Source: Chloroflexota bacterium (GTDB lineage: Bacteria; Chloroflexota; Anaerolineae; Aggregatilineales; Phototrophicaceae). Taken from it: DNA of 64,000 nucleotides. This document shows, piece by piece, positions 9,426 to 18,338 of this stretch. Below the pieces are notes generated by a model, which was given only the letters and a program-made list of their open reading frames with translations, searched no databases and was not told where the DNA came from. The first letter of the stretch is position 1; every line of letters begins with the position of its first letter. The stretch is taken from assembly GCA_026706455.1 (NCBI GenBank), contig JAPOYS010000105.1:1-64000 (forward strand), read 5' to 3'. The translations under genes and the position numbers were made by a program.

Positions 9426-10511
9426 GTGACCCCAGCGAAAGCCGCAAGAGAATCCAGCAACTACGAGGCGGAGGTCATTCCGGGCATTGAGCCATTTGCT
9501 CTGGACGAGCTGCGCGCGAAGTGCGCTCGCCAGACCATCCGCCCCACTCGCGCGCGACCGGGATTCGTGCGTTTCGCATTCAGCGGTCCACCGACGGAGC
9601 TGAACGCGTTACGGTCGGTCATTGCGATCTACCGAGTTCATACCTTCGATATCCCGCGTCCGAAAGCCTTGCTCGGTCATCAGCACTTTGCGCGACTCGT
9701 GACCGCGCTCGCGGATATCATGCGTCTGTTTCCGCGCGCGCCTCAGACCCTCGGCATCGGCGCCGCTGGCTCGGAATCGTCTGTGTTGCGCCGCTTGCGC
9801 CGGGAGTTGGCTCAGGCGCTGAAACTGGAAGAGAGCAAAGACAAGGGCGAGTTATTCATTCGCCTCGCGCCGGACAGCCACAAGACATGTTGGGAAGTGC
9901 TGGCGCGGACGACGCTCATGCCGCTGGCGAAAAGGGCGTATCGAGTAGACGATGTGCCCGGATCGCTTAACGCCACCGTTGCTTACGCCTTGACGCAAGT
10001 CAAGCCACTGCGTGGAAGATCAACGGTCGTCAATCTCTGCAGCGGCGCGTCCACAATCTTGATCGAACATGCGCTGCAACGCCCGCAAGATCGGCTTATC
10101 GCGATCGACAATAGCGCGGCTGTCATCGCGGCTGCCAGGCGGAATGGCGCCGCCAGCGGAACAGGGCTTAGCATTAGTCAGCTGCGCGCGGATGCGACGA
10201 ATACCCCGTTGCCGCCTCACATGGCCGACCAACTCTACGCAGACTTGCCCTTTGGCAACCTGGTAGGCTCTCATGCGGAGAACAAGCTTCTTTATCCGGA
10301 CATACTGCGCGAGGCGGCCCGTCTGGCGCGTCCGGCTGCGGGCTTTATCGTATTGACGCACGAGATCAAATTGATGCGCGAAAGCCTACCGGCGTCGCCC
10401 TGGGTGCTAATCAACGAAACCAAGATTAACCTGCGAGGACTGCATCCGCGCATATTTGTGCTGGAGCGAAACTCGACTAGGATAGTAGGTGATTTCGCCG
10501 CCGACCGATGA
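9426..10511 (+). CDS. THUMP-like RNA methyltransferase (Trm14/RlmL-type)
   Basis: Probable SAM-dependent RNA guanine-N2 methyltransferase, 361 aa. The N-terminal half looks like a ferredoxin-like plus THUMP region and ends in a PLAKRAYRVDDVPGSLN segment typical of Trm14/RlmL relatives. The C-terminal Rossmann domain has a glycine-poor motif I, NLCSGAST, where such enzymes usually have DPMCGSGT. Its catalytic motif IV is ADLPFG, the DLPFG form used by THUMPD/Trm14 enzymes. The start is GTG, supported by TGGAGG 7 nt upstream. The lipoprotein gene begins 10 nt downstream, so the two are probably co-transcribed. The target RNA is unknown. Confidence 0.7.
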   Translation: MTPAKAARESSNYEAEVIPGIEPFALDELRAKCARQTIRPTRARPGFVRFAFSGPPTELNALRSVIAIYRVHTFDIPRPKALLGHQHFARLVTALADIMRLFPRAPQTLGIGAAGSESSVLRRLRRELAQALKLEESKDKGELFIRLAPDSHKTCWEVLARTTLMPLAKRAYRVDDVPGSLNATVAYALTQVKPLRGRSTVVNLCSGASTILIEHALQRPQDRLIAIDNSAAVIAAARRNGAASGTGLSISQLRADATNTPLPPHMADQLYADLPFGNLVGSHAENKLLYPDILREAARLARPAAGFIVLTHEIKLMRESLPASPWVLINETKINLRGLHPRIFVLERNSTRIVGDFAADR

Positions 10512-10520
10512 AGGAAACTG

Positions 10521-12116
10521 ATGCATATCCGGATTCTGCTATTCGTCTTGGCAGCCGCTTGGTCAGCAGCCTGCCGCTCGGCGCAAGGTGAGTTGGCGCT
10601 CCATGTTAGCGTCATTGTGGATGGGCAGGAAAAGAGCTACAGCTTTGCCAGCGACCTGTCAGTCGACCAAGTGCTGGCGAACGCGCAGATAGAATTGGGT
10701 CCGCGCGACCGCGTTAGCCATCCGCTCGTCGCGGCGATTAGCGATGGGATGCGCATTTCAATTCGACGAGTATCAGAAACGCAGATTTGCGAGCAGGAAG
10801 AGGTCGCCTTCCAGCGGCGGCGCCTGCCGAGAGAAGGCATTCCAGCTGGCGAGCTGCGGCCAGGGCAAGCGGGTATTCCTGGCTTGCGCGAGGTCTGCTA
10901 TCGCATCCTGCTGGAGGATGACAAAGAAGTTCAGCGTGAGCCACTCGGACCTCCAACCAAACTGCGGGACGCTGTTGACGCGATCGAATACGTGGGTCCG
11001 GCGCATCAGGTCGAACCCATTGCGCTGCCTGGTCGGCTCAGTTACATCAACAATCAGAACGCCTGGACGATCAAGGCGAGCGCGGCCAATAAGCGCGCTC
11101 TGACGAGCAGTCATAGGCTGGACTCCCTCGTGTTTCACCAGCGGCAAGACGGCGCCTACCTGCTTTTCACCAGCGAAACGGCAGGGACGGACGACTTCTT
11201 TAATGAAATGTGGCTCGTCTCGACCGGCGACGATGCGGAAGCGCTACGCATGACGCCGACCGACGTGCTCTTCGCCGCCTGGCGTCCTGGCGCCAGCAAC
11301 ACAATCGCGTATTCCACCGGTGAACGCAGCCTGGGAACACCTGGCTGGAAGGCGCTCAACAATCTTTGGCTGATGAACGTTGATTTGGAGAGCGCTCGGA
11401 CGCTCAGCATCGAGGAAGTCTTGACCGAATCCGATGGCGGAATATATGGCTGGTGGGGCATGGATTTCAGCTGGTCGCCAACGGGCGGCCAGCTGGCTTG
11501 GGCGAAAGCCGACGGCTTCGGGCTGGTCGACTTGGAAACGGGGCGCTTGACGCCCTTGGTGCAATACGCGGTCTTTCAAAGCACAGCCACATGGGTATGG
11601 CGGACGACGCTGTCGTGGTCATTTGACGGGCAGCTGATAACGGGCATCGCTCACGGCGCGCCGCTCGGGAATGAGCCGCCCGAGACGAGTCCCATTTTTG
11701 ACGTCGTCGTCGCCAGCGCTGACGGCCGCTTTTCAGCGCCTTTGAGCTTGGCGGCCGGCATGTGGGCCGGCCCGGCCTTTTCGCCCGATGTCGCGGAACG
11801 CGGCGCCGAATTCGGCAAGGGTTATCTGGCTTGGCTCAAAGCGCGGGAAGCGCAAAACAGCCTGAGCGGTGATTATGATCTGATCCTGGCCGACCGCGAT
11901 GGCAGCAATCAGCGCCGGCTGTTTCCCCCGCCGGGCCAGCCGGGCATTCGCAAGACTGATTTCGGCTCATCCGCGCGCCAGTTCAGCTGGAGCCCGGATG
12001 GGCGCTTCATCGCCTTGATCTACGCCGGCGACCTTTGGCTGGTCGAAATCGAGACGGCTGCGGCTTATCAGGTCACATTCGACGGCCAGTCATCAAACCC
12101 GATCTGGACGCGCTGA
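10521..12116 (+). CDS. Lipoprotein with DUF348/G5-like region and TolB-like beta-propeller
   Basis: Probable surface lipoprotein of 531 aa. The signal peptide ends in a lipobox-like ending (AAAWSAAC, Cys near 18). Residues about 25-75 resemble a DUF348 ubiquitin-like domain (VIVDGQEKSYSFASDLSVDQVL), and about 80-160 resemble a G5 domain (AGIPGLREVCYRILLEDDKEV). Both are common in cell-wall proteins. From about residue 200 a WD/TolB-type propeller follows, with blades such as FSWSPTGGQLAWA and FSWSPDGRFIALI. The stop overlaps the next ATG by one base (TGATG), so it is coupled to the hydrolase/ligase fusion. The ligand is unknown. Confidence 0.78.
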   Translation: MHIRILLFVLAAAWSAACRSAQGELALHVSVIVDGQEKSYSFASDLSVDQVLANAQIELGPRDRVSHPLVAAISDGMRISIRRVSETQICEQEEVAFQRRRLPREGIPAGELRPGQAGIPGLREVCYRILLEDDKEVQREPLGPPTKLRDAVDAIEYVGPAHQVEPIALPGRLSYINNQNAWTIKASAANKRALTSSHRLDSLVFHQRQDGAYLLFTSETAGTDDFFNEMWLVSTGDDAEALRMTPTDVLFAAWRPGASNTIAYSTGERSLGTPGWKALNNLWLMNVDLESARTLSIEEVLTESDGGIYGWWGMDFSWSPTGGQLAWAKADGFGLVDLETGRLTPLVQYAVFQSTATWVWRTTLSWSFDGQLITGIAHGAPLGNEPPETSPIFDVVVASADGRFSAPLSLAAGMWAGPAFSPDVAERGAEFGKGYLAWLKAREAQNSLSGDYDLILADRDGSNQRRLFPPPGQPGIRKTDFGSSARQFSWSPDGRFIALIYAGDLWLVEIETAAAYQVTFDGQSSNPIWTR

Positions 12117-15100
12117 TGCGGAGTTTCCTGCTGCTGGTTGTTGCGCTAATGCTGGTTGTCGGAAGCCTGGCCGCCACGCTGGGCACCATGCAGCTGCGCG
12201 ACTTTGAACTGCGCGGTTATATTGACCCGACGAAAGATCAGCGTCTGCCGTTCACGGTAGATCGCGCTGGCGTGAATGTAGAATTGCTGCAATATGGGGA
12301 TGCTGAACTCATAAGCGCCCTCGAACGGATCCGCGCCGCTCGCTTTCGCTGGCTTCGACAATTCGTCTACTGGGATGAGATCGAGCGGCGTCGAAATGAA
12401 TTCGATTGGAGCGCCTGGGATCGGCTGGCCTCCGCCTTGAGAGATTTCCCCGAGCTTGAGTCGGTCGTTGTTCTGATGAATTCGCCCGCTTGGGCGCGGC
12501 CCCAGCGCGGCGGCGCCGAATTAACCAGTAGCGCGCCGCCAGAATCGCCCCATGACTTGGCGGCATTTGGCGCCGAATTTGCCCGCCGTTATGGCGACCT
12601 GATTGACTATTACCAGATTTGGGATGAGCCGAATCTGGGCGACGCCTGGGGCGGCCAGGATCCGCGGGCTTCCGAATACGTCACCTTGCTTGCGGCCGCG
12701 CGCTCTGCGATCTTGAGCGCGGATCCCGCGGCGAAAATTGTCGCTGCTGGTCTGGCCCCGACAGTGGAGACCGCCGGACGCAACATCAGCGATATTCGCT
12801 ACCTCCAGGCTATGTACGCGCAAGGCGCGCGCGAGCTGATGGATGTCGTCGCGGGCAAACCGTACGGACAATTTGACTCTCCAATGGATCGGCGCGTTGA
12901 CGAAGACGTTCTCAACTTTTCGCGCATTGTCGCTTTGCGTGAGGTCATGTTGGCGAACGACGACGTCCGAACGCCACTATGGGCGAGCAATTACGGCTGG
13001 AACGCGCTGCCCGGCGATTGGAGCGGCGACGCGTCGATTTGGGGCGCGGTTGACGCGATCGAACGCACCAGATACACCCTGCATGCCCTTGACCGCGCGC
13101 ATCGAGAAATGCCCTGGCTGGGTCCCATGTTCCTCCATCATTGGCAGCCAGCCGCCAGCCCCGAGAGCGCCCAATGGGGTTTCGCGCTCGTCAATCAGGA
13201 CGGATCCGCTTCCGAGCTCCTGCGTGCGCTAGAGGCCTACGCTTATCCGGATCTGGCGCAGAACGGCTTGTATCACGCGCGCAACGCTCATGCGCGCTAC
13301 AGCGGCGTCTGGCGATTTAGCGAGCGGGGCGCGGACATCGGCTGGCTGCAGTCAACCGACAGCCAACTGGCCTTCGACTTTTATGGGAGCGATGTCGCGC
13401 TGCTCTTGCGCGAAGACGACTACATCGGTTTCCTATATCCAACCGTCGATGGGCAGCCGGCCAAGGCCTTGCAGCAGGACGCGAACGGCAACGCTTATAT
13501 CATGCTGCGCAGCAACTCGCGCGCCCCCGAAACGAATCTCGTGCCGATTGCCACTGGCTTGAATTTGGGCCGCCATACGCTTCATGCAAGCGCGGACCAG
13601 GGCTGGGACCGCTGGGCCATTGCCGGATACGCCGTTAGTTCGGGTGATTTATCAGCCCCCTATGATCGACAGATCGCGCTTGGCGTCATCACGACGGGAC
13701 TCGCGGCGCTTGTGCTGGCGCTGTCGATAGCGACCGCGCCTTGGACCGAGTGGCTGCCCCGATTGCGCAATCTGCTTGCCGGGCTGAGCGCTACGACCAG
13801 CCTAGTGATTGCCGGGCTCACGTCTGTCAGTATGATGCTGGCGATGCTATGGACCTGGGACTCGCCGAAGGCTTCAGTTTTCGCCCGCGATGAGGTCAAT
13901 CTTTTACTGGTATTGCTCACGGGAGGCGCGCTTTACTTTTCCAAGAGCCTCTTGCTGTCTATCCTCTTCGCGCTCCTGCTATTCATACAGATTTACCATC
14001 GCTTGGCAAACGGGTTGCTGTTGATTTTGCTGTGGGCGCCCTTCTTCTTGAAGCCCGTTGAGCTGCATTCTTATGCGATACCGATGGTCGAAGCGCTGCT
14101 GCTCATTACAGCGGCGGCTGGCGCGATCAAAATGATTGCGGCCATCGGTCAGCGGCTGCAGATGGCCAATAGCGGGTTTCCAATCTTCTCGCGCGAGTCG
14201 CTTCCGAAGATCACCGTGATCGATGGCGCTGTCGCAGGCTTGACGCTGCTCGGCTGTCTGTCGCTGCTATGGACCGATCATCTCGACAAAGCCACGACCG
14301 AGCTGCGAACGCTAATCGTCGAGCCCGCAATCTTTTATCTTTTGATTCGATTGCTGCAGCCGCAAAAGGGGACGCTCTTCCGCCTGTGCCTTGCGCTCGT
14401 TGCCGCTGGCGTTCTGGCCTGTCTGATTGGTCTGGGCGAGGTCATACTCGGTATGGGCGAGCTGCCTCTGCGCGGCGTATACGGCTCGCCCAATAATATC
14501 GGCTTGCTGCTGGGCCGCGCGATACCCATGGCGCTGGCGATCGGCCTGGTCAATCTGGAAGCGCGCTGGCGCTGGGCAGCCCTTGGCAGCCTCGCGATCA
14601 TGCTGCCAGCGCTGCTACTGACACAGAGCCTTGGGGCATTCGCGCTCGGCCTGCCAGCGGGATGCGTCTGCGTAATCATCGGTCTCTTCGGACGCAAGAC
14701 TATCGTGCCGCTATTGCTCGTCGCGCTGGCCGGCGCCGTCGTGCTGCTGCTACTGCCACAGACTCTGACCGGGGTCGCCAACATGCTTGATTTATCGAGC
14801 GGCACGAGCTTTGTTCGCCTGCGCTTATGGGAGAGCACGATCGCCATCATTCGCGATCGGCCGATTACGGGCTTGGGCTTGGACCAGTTTCTCTATCATT
14901 ACGGAGGCGAATACGTGCGGCCCGACGCCATTTGGGACGCGAATCTCTCGCATCCGCACAATTTCATCTTAGACTTCTGGACTCGCCTAAGCATATTCGC
15001 CGTCGGCGCTTTTCTGCTGCTTCAAGTCAGCTTCTGGCGCGGGGCACATTCGATCCTGGTGAAAACGCGCGGGCGCGATCCGCGGTCATTCGCCATGACA

Positions 15101-15247
15101 CTGGGTTTGGCTGGCAGCATGGCCGCGTTACTGGCGCACGGCTTGGTGGACAATAGCGTCTTTGTCATCGACCTGGCATTCATCTTTGTGTTCCAACTGG
15201 CGGCGCTGTTGCGGCTGCGCGAGTTGACAAAGCCCGCGCGGGTCTGA
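12116..15247 (+). CDS. Glycoside-hydrolase-like domain fused to O-antigen ligase membrane domain
   Basis: A 1043 aa two-part protein. The start is the ATG in the TGATG overlap with the previous gene (28 codons after the tracked start); a hydrophobic N-terminal anchor (about 3-22) follows directly. Residues about 30-390 form a GH39/GH5-like TIM barrel with YQIWDEPN (proton donor Glu near 170). The usual second Glu position reads WASNYGWN. A beta-sandwich-like region spans about 390-512. From about 517 a multi-pass membrane domain follows, ending in SHPHNFILDFW, the conserved His loop of O-antigen ligase/polymerase proteins (Wzy_C). It may join or trim surface glycan chains outside the cell. 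Confidence 0.82.
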   Translation: MRSFLLLVVALMLVVGSLAATLGTMQLRDFELRGYIDPTKDQRLPFTVDRAGVNVELLQYGDAELISALERIRAARFRWLRQFVYWDEIERRRNEFDWSAWDRLASALRDFPELESVVVLMNSPAWARPQRGGAELTSSAPPESPHDLAAFGAEFARRYGDLIDYYQIWDEPNLGDAWGGQDPRASEYVTLLAAARSAILSADPAAKIVAAGLAPTVETAGRNISDIRYLQAMYAQGARELMDVVAGKPYGQFDSPMDRRVDEDVLNFSRIVALREVMLANDDVRTPLWASNYGWNALPGDWSGDASIWGAVDAIERTRYTLHALDRAHREMPWLGPMFLHHWQPAASPESAQWGFALVNQDGSASELLRALEAYAYPDLAQNGLYHARNAHARYSGVWRFSERGADIGWLQSTDSQLAFDFYGSDVALLLREDDYIGFLYPTVDGQPAKALQQDANGNAYIMLRSNSRAPETNLVPIATGLNLGRHTLHASADQGWDRWAIAGYAVSSGDLSAPYDRQIALGVITTGLAALVLALSIATAPWTEWLPRLRNLLAGLSATTSLVIAGLTSVSMMLAMLWTWDSPKASVFARDEVNLLLVLLTGGALYFSKSLLLSILFALLLFIQIYHRLANGLLLILLWAPFFLKPVELHSYAIPMVEALLLITAAAGAIKMIAAIGQRLQMANSGFPIFSRESLPKITVIDGAVAGLTLLGCLSLLWTDHLDKATTELRTLIVEPAIFYLLIRLLQPQKGTLFRLCLALVAAGVLACLIGLGEVILGMGELPLRGVYGSPNNIGLLLGRAIPMALAIGLVNLEARWRWAALGSLAIMLPALLLTQSLGAFALGLPAGCVCVIIGLFGRKTIVPLLLVALAGAVVLLLLPQTLTGVANMLDLSSGTSFVRLRLWESTIAIIRDRPITGLGLDQFLYHYGGEYVRPDAIWDANLSHPHNFILDFWTRLSIFAVGAFLLLQVSFWRGAHSILVKTRGRDPRSFAMTLGLAGSMAALLAHGLVDNSVFVIDLAFIFVFQLAALLRLRELTKPARV

Positions 15248-15304
15248 TGCCAACCCGAGGCGCGTGTGGATCGGCGCAGCTGCAAACGCGATCTCGGCTA
15301 ACTG

Positions 15305-15313
15305 TGGTATGAT
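15305..15313 (+). promoter_or_regulatory. Extended -10 promoter for the uxs operon
   Basis: TGG-TATGAT, an extended -10 with no recognisable -35, in the 99 nt gap before the SDR gene. The TSS would fall near 15320. Confidence 0.45.
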
Positions 15314-15346
15314 TTCTGTGTTTCTGGCAGCCGGAGGAAACTTCTA

Positions 15347-16294
15347 TTGCGCGTCTTAATTACGGGTGGCGCCGGTTTCATCGGCTCGCATTTATGCGAC
15401 CGATTCCTGCGCGATGGCCATCGCGTCGTGGCAATGGACAATTTAATCACTGGTTCGCAGGACAATATCGCGCACCTGGCCGGCAACCGCAGCTTCGAAT
15501 TCATCTACCATGACGTGAGCAATTTCATCCACGTGCCGGGCTCCGTCGACGCTGTACTGCACTTTGCTTCGCCCGCCAGCCCGCTCGATTATCTCCGTTA
15601 CCCGATTCAGACTTTGAAAGTCGGCGCCCTGGGCACGCACAACGCGCTGGGGCACGCCTTGGCGAAAGGCGCGCGCTTCCTGCTCGCTTCGACATCAGAG
15701 GTGTATGGCGACCCGCTTGAGCATCCGCAGGCCGAGTCCTATGCTGGCAATGTCGATCCTGTTGGCCCGCGCGGCGTGTATGACGAAGCCAAGCGCTACG
15801 CCGAAGCCCTGGTCATGGCTTATCATCGTCAGCATCAGATGGATACCAGGATCGTGCGCATATTTAATACCTACGGACCGCGAATGCGCCTTGATGATGG
15901 ACGGGTTGTGCCGAATTTTATCGGCCAAGCCATTCGCGGAGAAGCGCTCACCGTCTATGGCGACGGTTCGCAAACGCGAAGCTTCCAATACATCGACGAT
16001 CTCGTTGAGGGCGTCGTCCGCTTGCTAAGAAGCGACTTTGTGGAACCGGTGAACATTGGCACGACGCGCGAGATTAGCATTCTCGATTTGGCGAAAATTG
16101 TAAACCGCGTTGCCGACAACCGAGCCGCGATCGTCTATGCGGACGGCTCGCGCATCGATGGCGATCCGCAAACGCGCCGGCCCGATACGTCGCGCGCGCG
16201 GGAAGCGCTGAATTGGAGGCCAAAAGTCGAACTAGAACATGGCCTTGAATGGACGCTTGATTATTTCCGGTCGGTTCTTGGCCACGCGCGCTAG
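15347..16294 (+). CDS. uxs: UDP-glucuronate decarboxylase (UDP-xylose synthase), SDR family
   Basis: Extended short-chain dehydrogenase that converts UDP-glucuronate to UDP-xylose with bound NAD, supplying pentose for surface glycan. At 315 aa it has the right length for the soluble form. Visible are the Rossmann motif GGAGFIGS (7-14), the catalytic Ser/Thr region STSEVYGDP, and YxxxK within [11 protein letters not shown], the signature that separates UXS from other epimerases. The start is TTG, with GGAGG 9 nt upstream. The next gene begins one base after the stop. A dTDP-glucose dehydratase-like or epimerase role is less likely. Confidence 0.85.
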   Translation: MRVLITGGAGFIGSHLCDRFLRDGHRVVAMDNLITGSQDNIAHLAGNRSFEFIYHDVSNFIHVPGSVDAVLHFASPASPLDYLRYPIQTLKVGALGTHNALGHALAKGARFLLASTSEVYGDPLEHPQAESYAGNVDPVGPRGVYDEAKRYAEALVMAYHRQHQMDTRIVRIFNTYGPRMRLDDGRVVPNFIGQAIRGEALTVYGDGSQTRSFQYIDDLVEGVVRLLRSDFVEPVNIGTTREISILDLAKIVNRVADNRAAIVYADGSRIDGDPQTRRPDTSRAREALNWRPKVELEHGLEWTLDYFRSVLGHAR

Positions 16295-16295
16295 C

Positions 16296-17756
16296 ATGCT
16301 CCCGGCGCGAATCGCCAGCCGCCCCGGTCTGGCCTTGGTCGTCCTCGTTATCGTCGCCGCGGCTATCTTCAGCTTTCTGCCTGCTTCTCTGTCTGTGCCA
16401 CTGGCGCTGGCGGTCCTCTGTCTTCTCTTGATTCCGCAAACGCCGCTGACCGCGCTCGTTCTTCTTCTTGTGCTTGCTCCCTTGCGCACGCTTATCGCTA
16501 CCGAGGCGAGCGCTGTTTTTCCCTTCGATGTTGGACAGATCCTGTTCGGGCTCTTTCTCCTGTCTTCGCTCGCCCAGGACATAGCCCGCCGCCGGCCGAT
16601 TCTCAGGTTCCGCCCTGATCCGGTGCTTCTCGCGGTCCTGGCGATCTGCATGGTCTTTGGCATCGGCGCCTGGCGCGGCGGCGACATCGCCAGTTGGCTC
16701 TCGGAATGGCTGAAGTGGGTGGTCATCGCCATCATGATCTGGCGCCTGTCGGAGACGGCCCGCTTTGCCTGGGCCTGGCTGGTATTCGCCGTCGTGCTGA
16801 GCGCCGGCGCCAACGCCCTCGTTGGCATTTATATCTTCTTCGGCGGCAGCGGCGCCGATCACCTCGTGATCATGAGCCGTTACTTCCGGGCATTCGGCAC
16901 ATTCGGCCAGCCGAATCCATTTGGCGGATTCATGGGCATCGCGCTGCCGCTCGCCATCGCTGTGTCGCTGTGTCAACTGGAATATGTCTTGGCGTGCAGC
17001 CGGCAGCGCGCGGTCATTGATTGGCGGCGCGTCATCCTGCTTACGATGTCGGGCTTTGCATCGGCGCTAATCCTGGCTGCCTTATTCGCTTCCTGGAGCC
17101 GGGGCGCCTGGCTGGGAATCGCCGCGGCGCTGGCGCTCATGCTCGTCTGCTGGCCTCGGCGCTTGGTCCAAGGCGCCGCACTTGCGCTGGTTGGCGCCGC
17201 CCTGCTGTTTGCTAGCGCGTCCGCGAATTTGCTGCCCGCTTCAATTGCCAATCGCCTTACGACAGCCGCGACCGACCTGTTCACCATTTCTGATGCCCGC
17301 GGCATCCATATTCATGCCTCCAACTACGCCGTGATTGAGCGCCTGGCGCATTGGCAGGCCGCCCGCAATATGGCTCAACACCATCCATTTTTCGGGGTCG
17401 GGCTGGGCAATTACGCGGGAGCCTACGAAAACTATCGCTTAATCAAATGGGAGGATCCGCTCGGCCACGCGCACAATCACTATTTGAATATTCTGGCGGA
17501 GACGGGCATCGTTGGCTTGAGCGCCTACGTCGGGTTCTGGCTCGTCATATTTTGGCTGACCTGGAGGACGCGGCGCCATCCGGACCGGCTCGCGCGCAGC
17601 GTCGCCGTCGGCCTACTGGGCTGCTGGACATATATCGCCGTGCATAGCATCTTTGACAATCTTTATGTGAATAACCTGTTTCTGCATATCGGTGTATTAT
17701 TGAGTGTGCTGGCGATTTTGCGCAGTCAAATTACATGCTCGCTTAAAGTGGAGTAG
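16296..17756 (+). CDS. O-antigen ligase / polymerase family protein
   Basis: Integral membrane protein of 486 aa with about 11-12 hydrophobic helices, Wzy_C (WaaL/Wzy) family. It probably transfers or polymerises lipid-linked glycan outside the membrane. The large loop holds the family pattern HPFFGVGLGNY, then GHAHNHYLNILAETGIVGL, which contains the conserved His. The ATG at 16296, one base after the uxs stop, is preferred over the tracked 16239, which would overlap uxs by 56 nt. There is no clear Shine-Dalgarno, so translation is probably coupled to uxs. It is separate from the fused ligase domain of the 12116-15247 gene. Confidence 0.85.
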   Translation: MLPARIASRPGLALVVLVIVAAAIFSFLPASLSVPLALAVLCLLLIPQTPLTALVLLLVLAPLRTLIATEASAVFPFDVGQILFGLFLLSSLAQDIARRRPILRFRPDPVLLAVLAICMVFGIGAWRGGDIASWLSEWLKWVVIAIMIWRLSETARFAWAWLVFAVVLSAGANALVGIYIFFGGSGADHLVIMSRYFRAFGTFGQPNPFGGFMGIALPLAIAVSLCQLEYVLACSRQRAVIDWRRVILLTMSGFASALILAALFASWSRGAWLGIAAALALMLVCWPRRLVQGAALALVGAALLFASASANLLPASIANRLTTAATDLFTISDARGIHIHASNYAVIERLAHWQAARNMAQHHPFFGVGLGNYAGAYENYRLIKWEDPLGHAHNHYLNILAETGIVGLSAYVGFWLVIFWLTWRTRRHPDRLARSVAVGLLGCWTYIAVHSIFDNLYVNNLFLHIGVLLSVLAILRSQITCSLKVE

Positions 17757-17758
17757 AC

Positions 17759-18337
17759 ATGTCCCAGGCTGTTAGTCAGGAGGCGGCGCGGCGCCGTCAA
17801 AGCGTGAGCACGCCGGCGGACTCTCTCATCATCAAGCTATCGATAAGGGTCGGGCGGGGCCAGGCGAAGGAAGTTGAGCGCTTCATTAAGTTCGCTTTTG
17901 TTGGGGCGCTGGGATTCGTCATCGACTTGAGCACAGTTGTCATTCTGCAGAATACACTATTGCCGCCAGAAAACGCTGAAACCGTGACGCTTGTCAACAG
18001 CATTGCATTTGTCCTGGCCGTCTGCAGCAATTTCGTATGCAATCGTTTCTGGACTTACCCCGACTCGCGCAGCTATTCGCTTCATCGACAGTTGACCCAG
18101 TTTGCGATCGTCAGCGTGATTGGCCTGCTCATTCGCAATCTATGGATCAACGGCACGTATGAAACGATGGGGCAACTCTCAACATCAGTTTTGCAGACGG
18201 TCGCTGTTGATTACGCACCGGAACTGATCGATCAGAACAAGCTGGGCACGACCATCGCCCTGGTTTTCGGCGTGCTGATCGTAATGATATGGAACTTCGT
18301 GGCCAATCGCTTCTGGACCTATAACGACGTCGAATAA
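17759..18337 (+). CDS. GtrA-like membrane protein
   Basis: 192 aa protein of the GtrA family, small four-helix membrane proteins linked to movement of lipid-linked sugars across the membrane. After a basic cytoplasmic N-terminus of about 45 aa, the typical first helix FIKFAFVGALGFVIDLSTV is seen. Two copies of the family signature NRFWTY follow, one mid-protein (FVCNRFWTYPDS) and one at the C-terminus (FVANRFWTYNDVE). GGAG lies 5 nt ahead of the ATG. Its place between an O-antigen ligase and a glycosyltransferase fits a role in glycan export. Confidence 0.88.
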   Translation: MSQAVSQEAARRRQSVSTPADSLIIKLSIRVGRGQAKEVERFIKFAFVGALGFVIDLSTVVILQNTLLPPENAETVTLVNSIAFVLAVCSNFVCNRFWTYPDSRSYSLHRQLTQFAIVSVIGLLIRNLWINGTYETMGQLSTSVLQTVAVDYAPELIDQNKLGTTIALVFGVLIVMIWNFVANRFWTYNDVE

Positions 18338-18338
18338 C

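Noticed and set aside
12035-12115. N-terminal extension of the hydrolase/ligase fusion
   Set aside because: Overlaps the previous gene by 82 nt and would bury the hydrophobic N-terminal anchor; the TGATG junction gives a better start.
16074-16976. 300 aa minus-strand ORF rich in Asp/Glu/Arg/Gln
   Set aside because: Antisense to uxs and the O-antigen ligase; its charged composition is the mirror of hydrophobic helices on the other strand.
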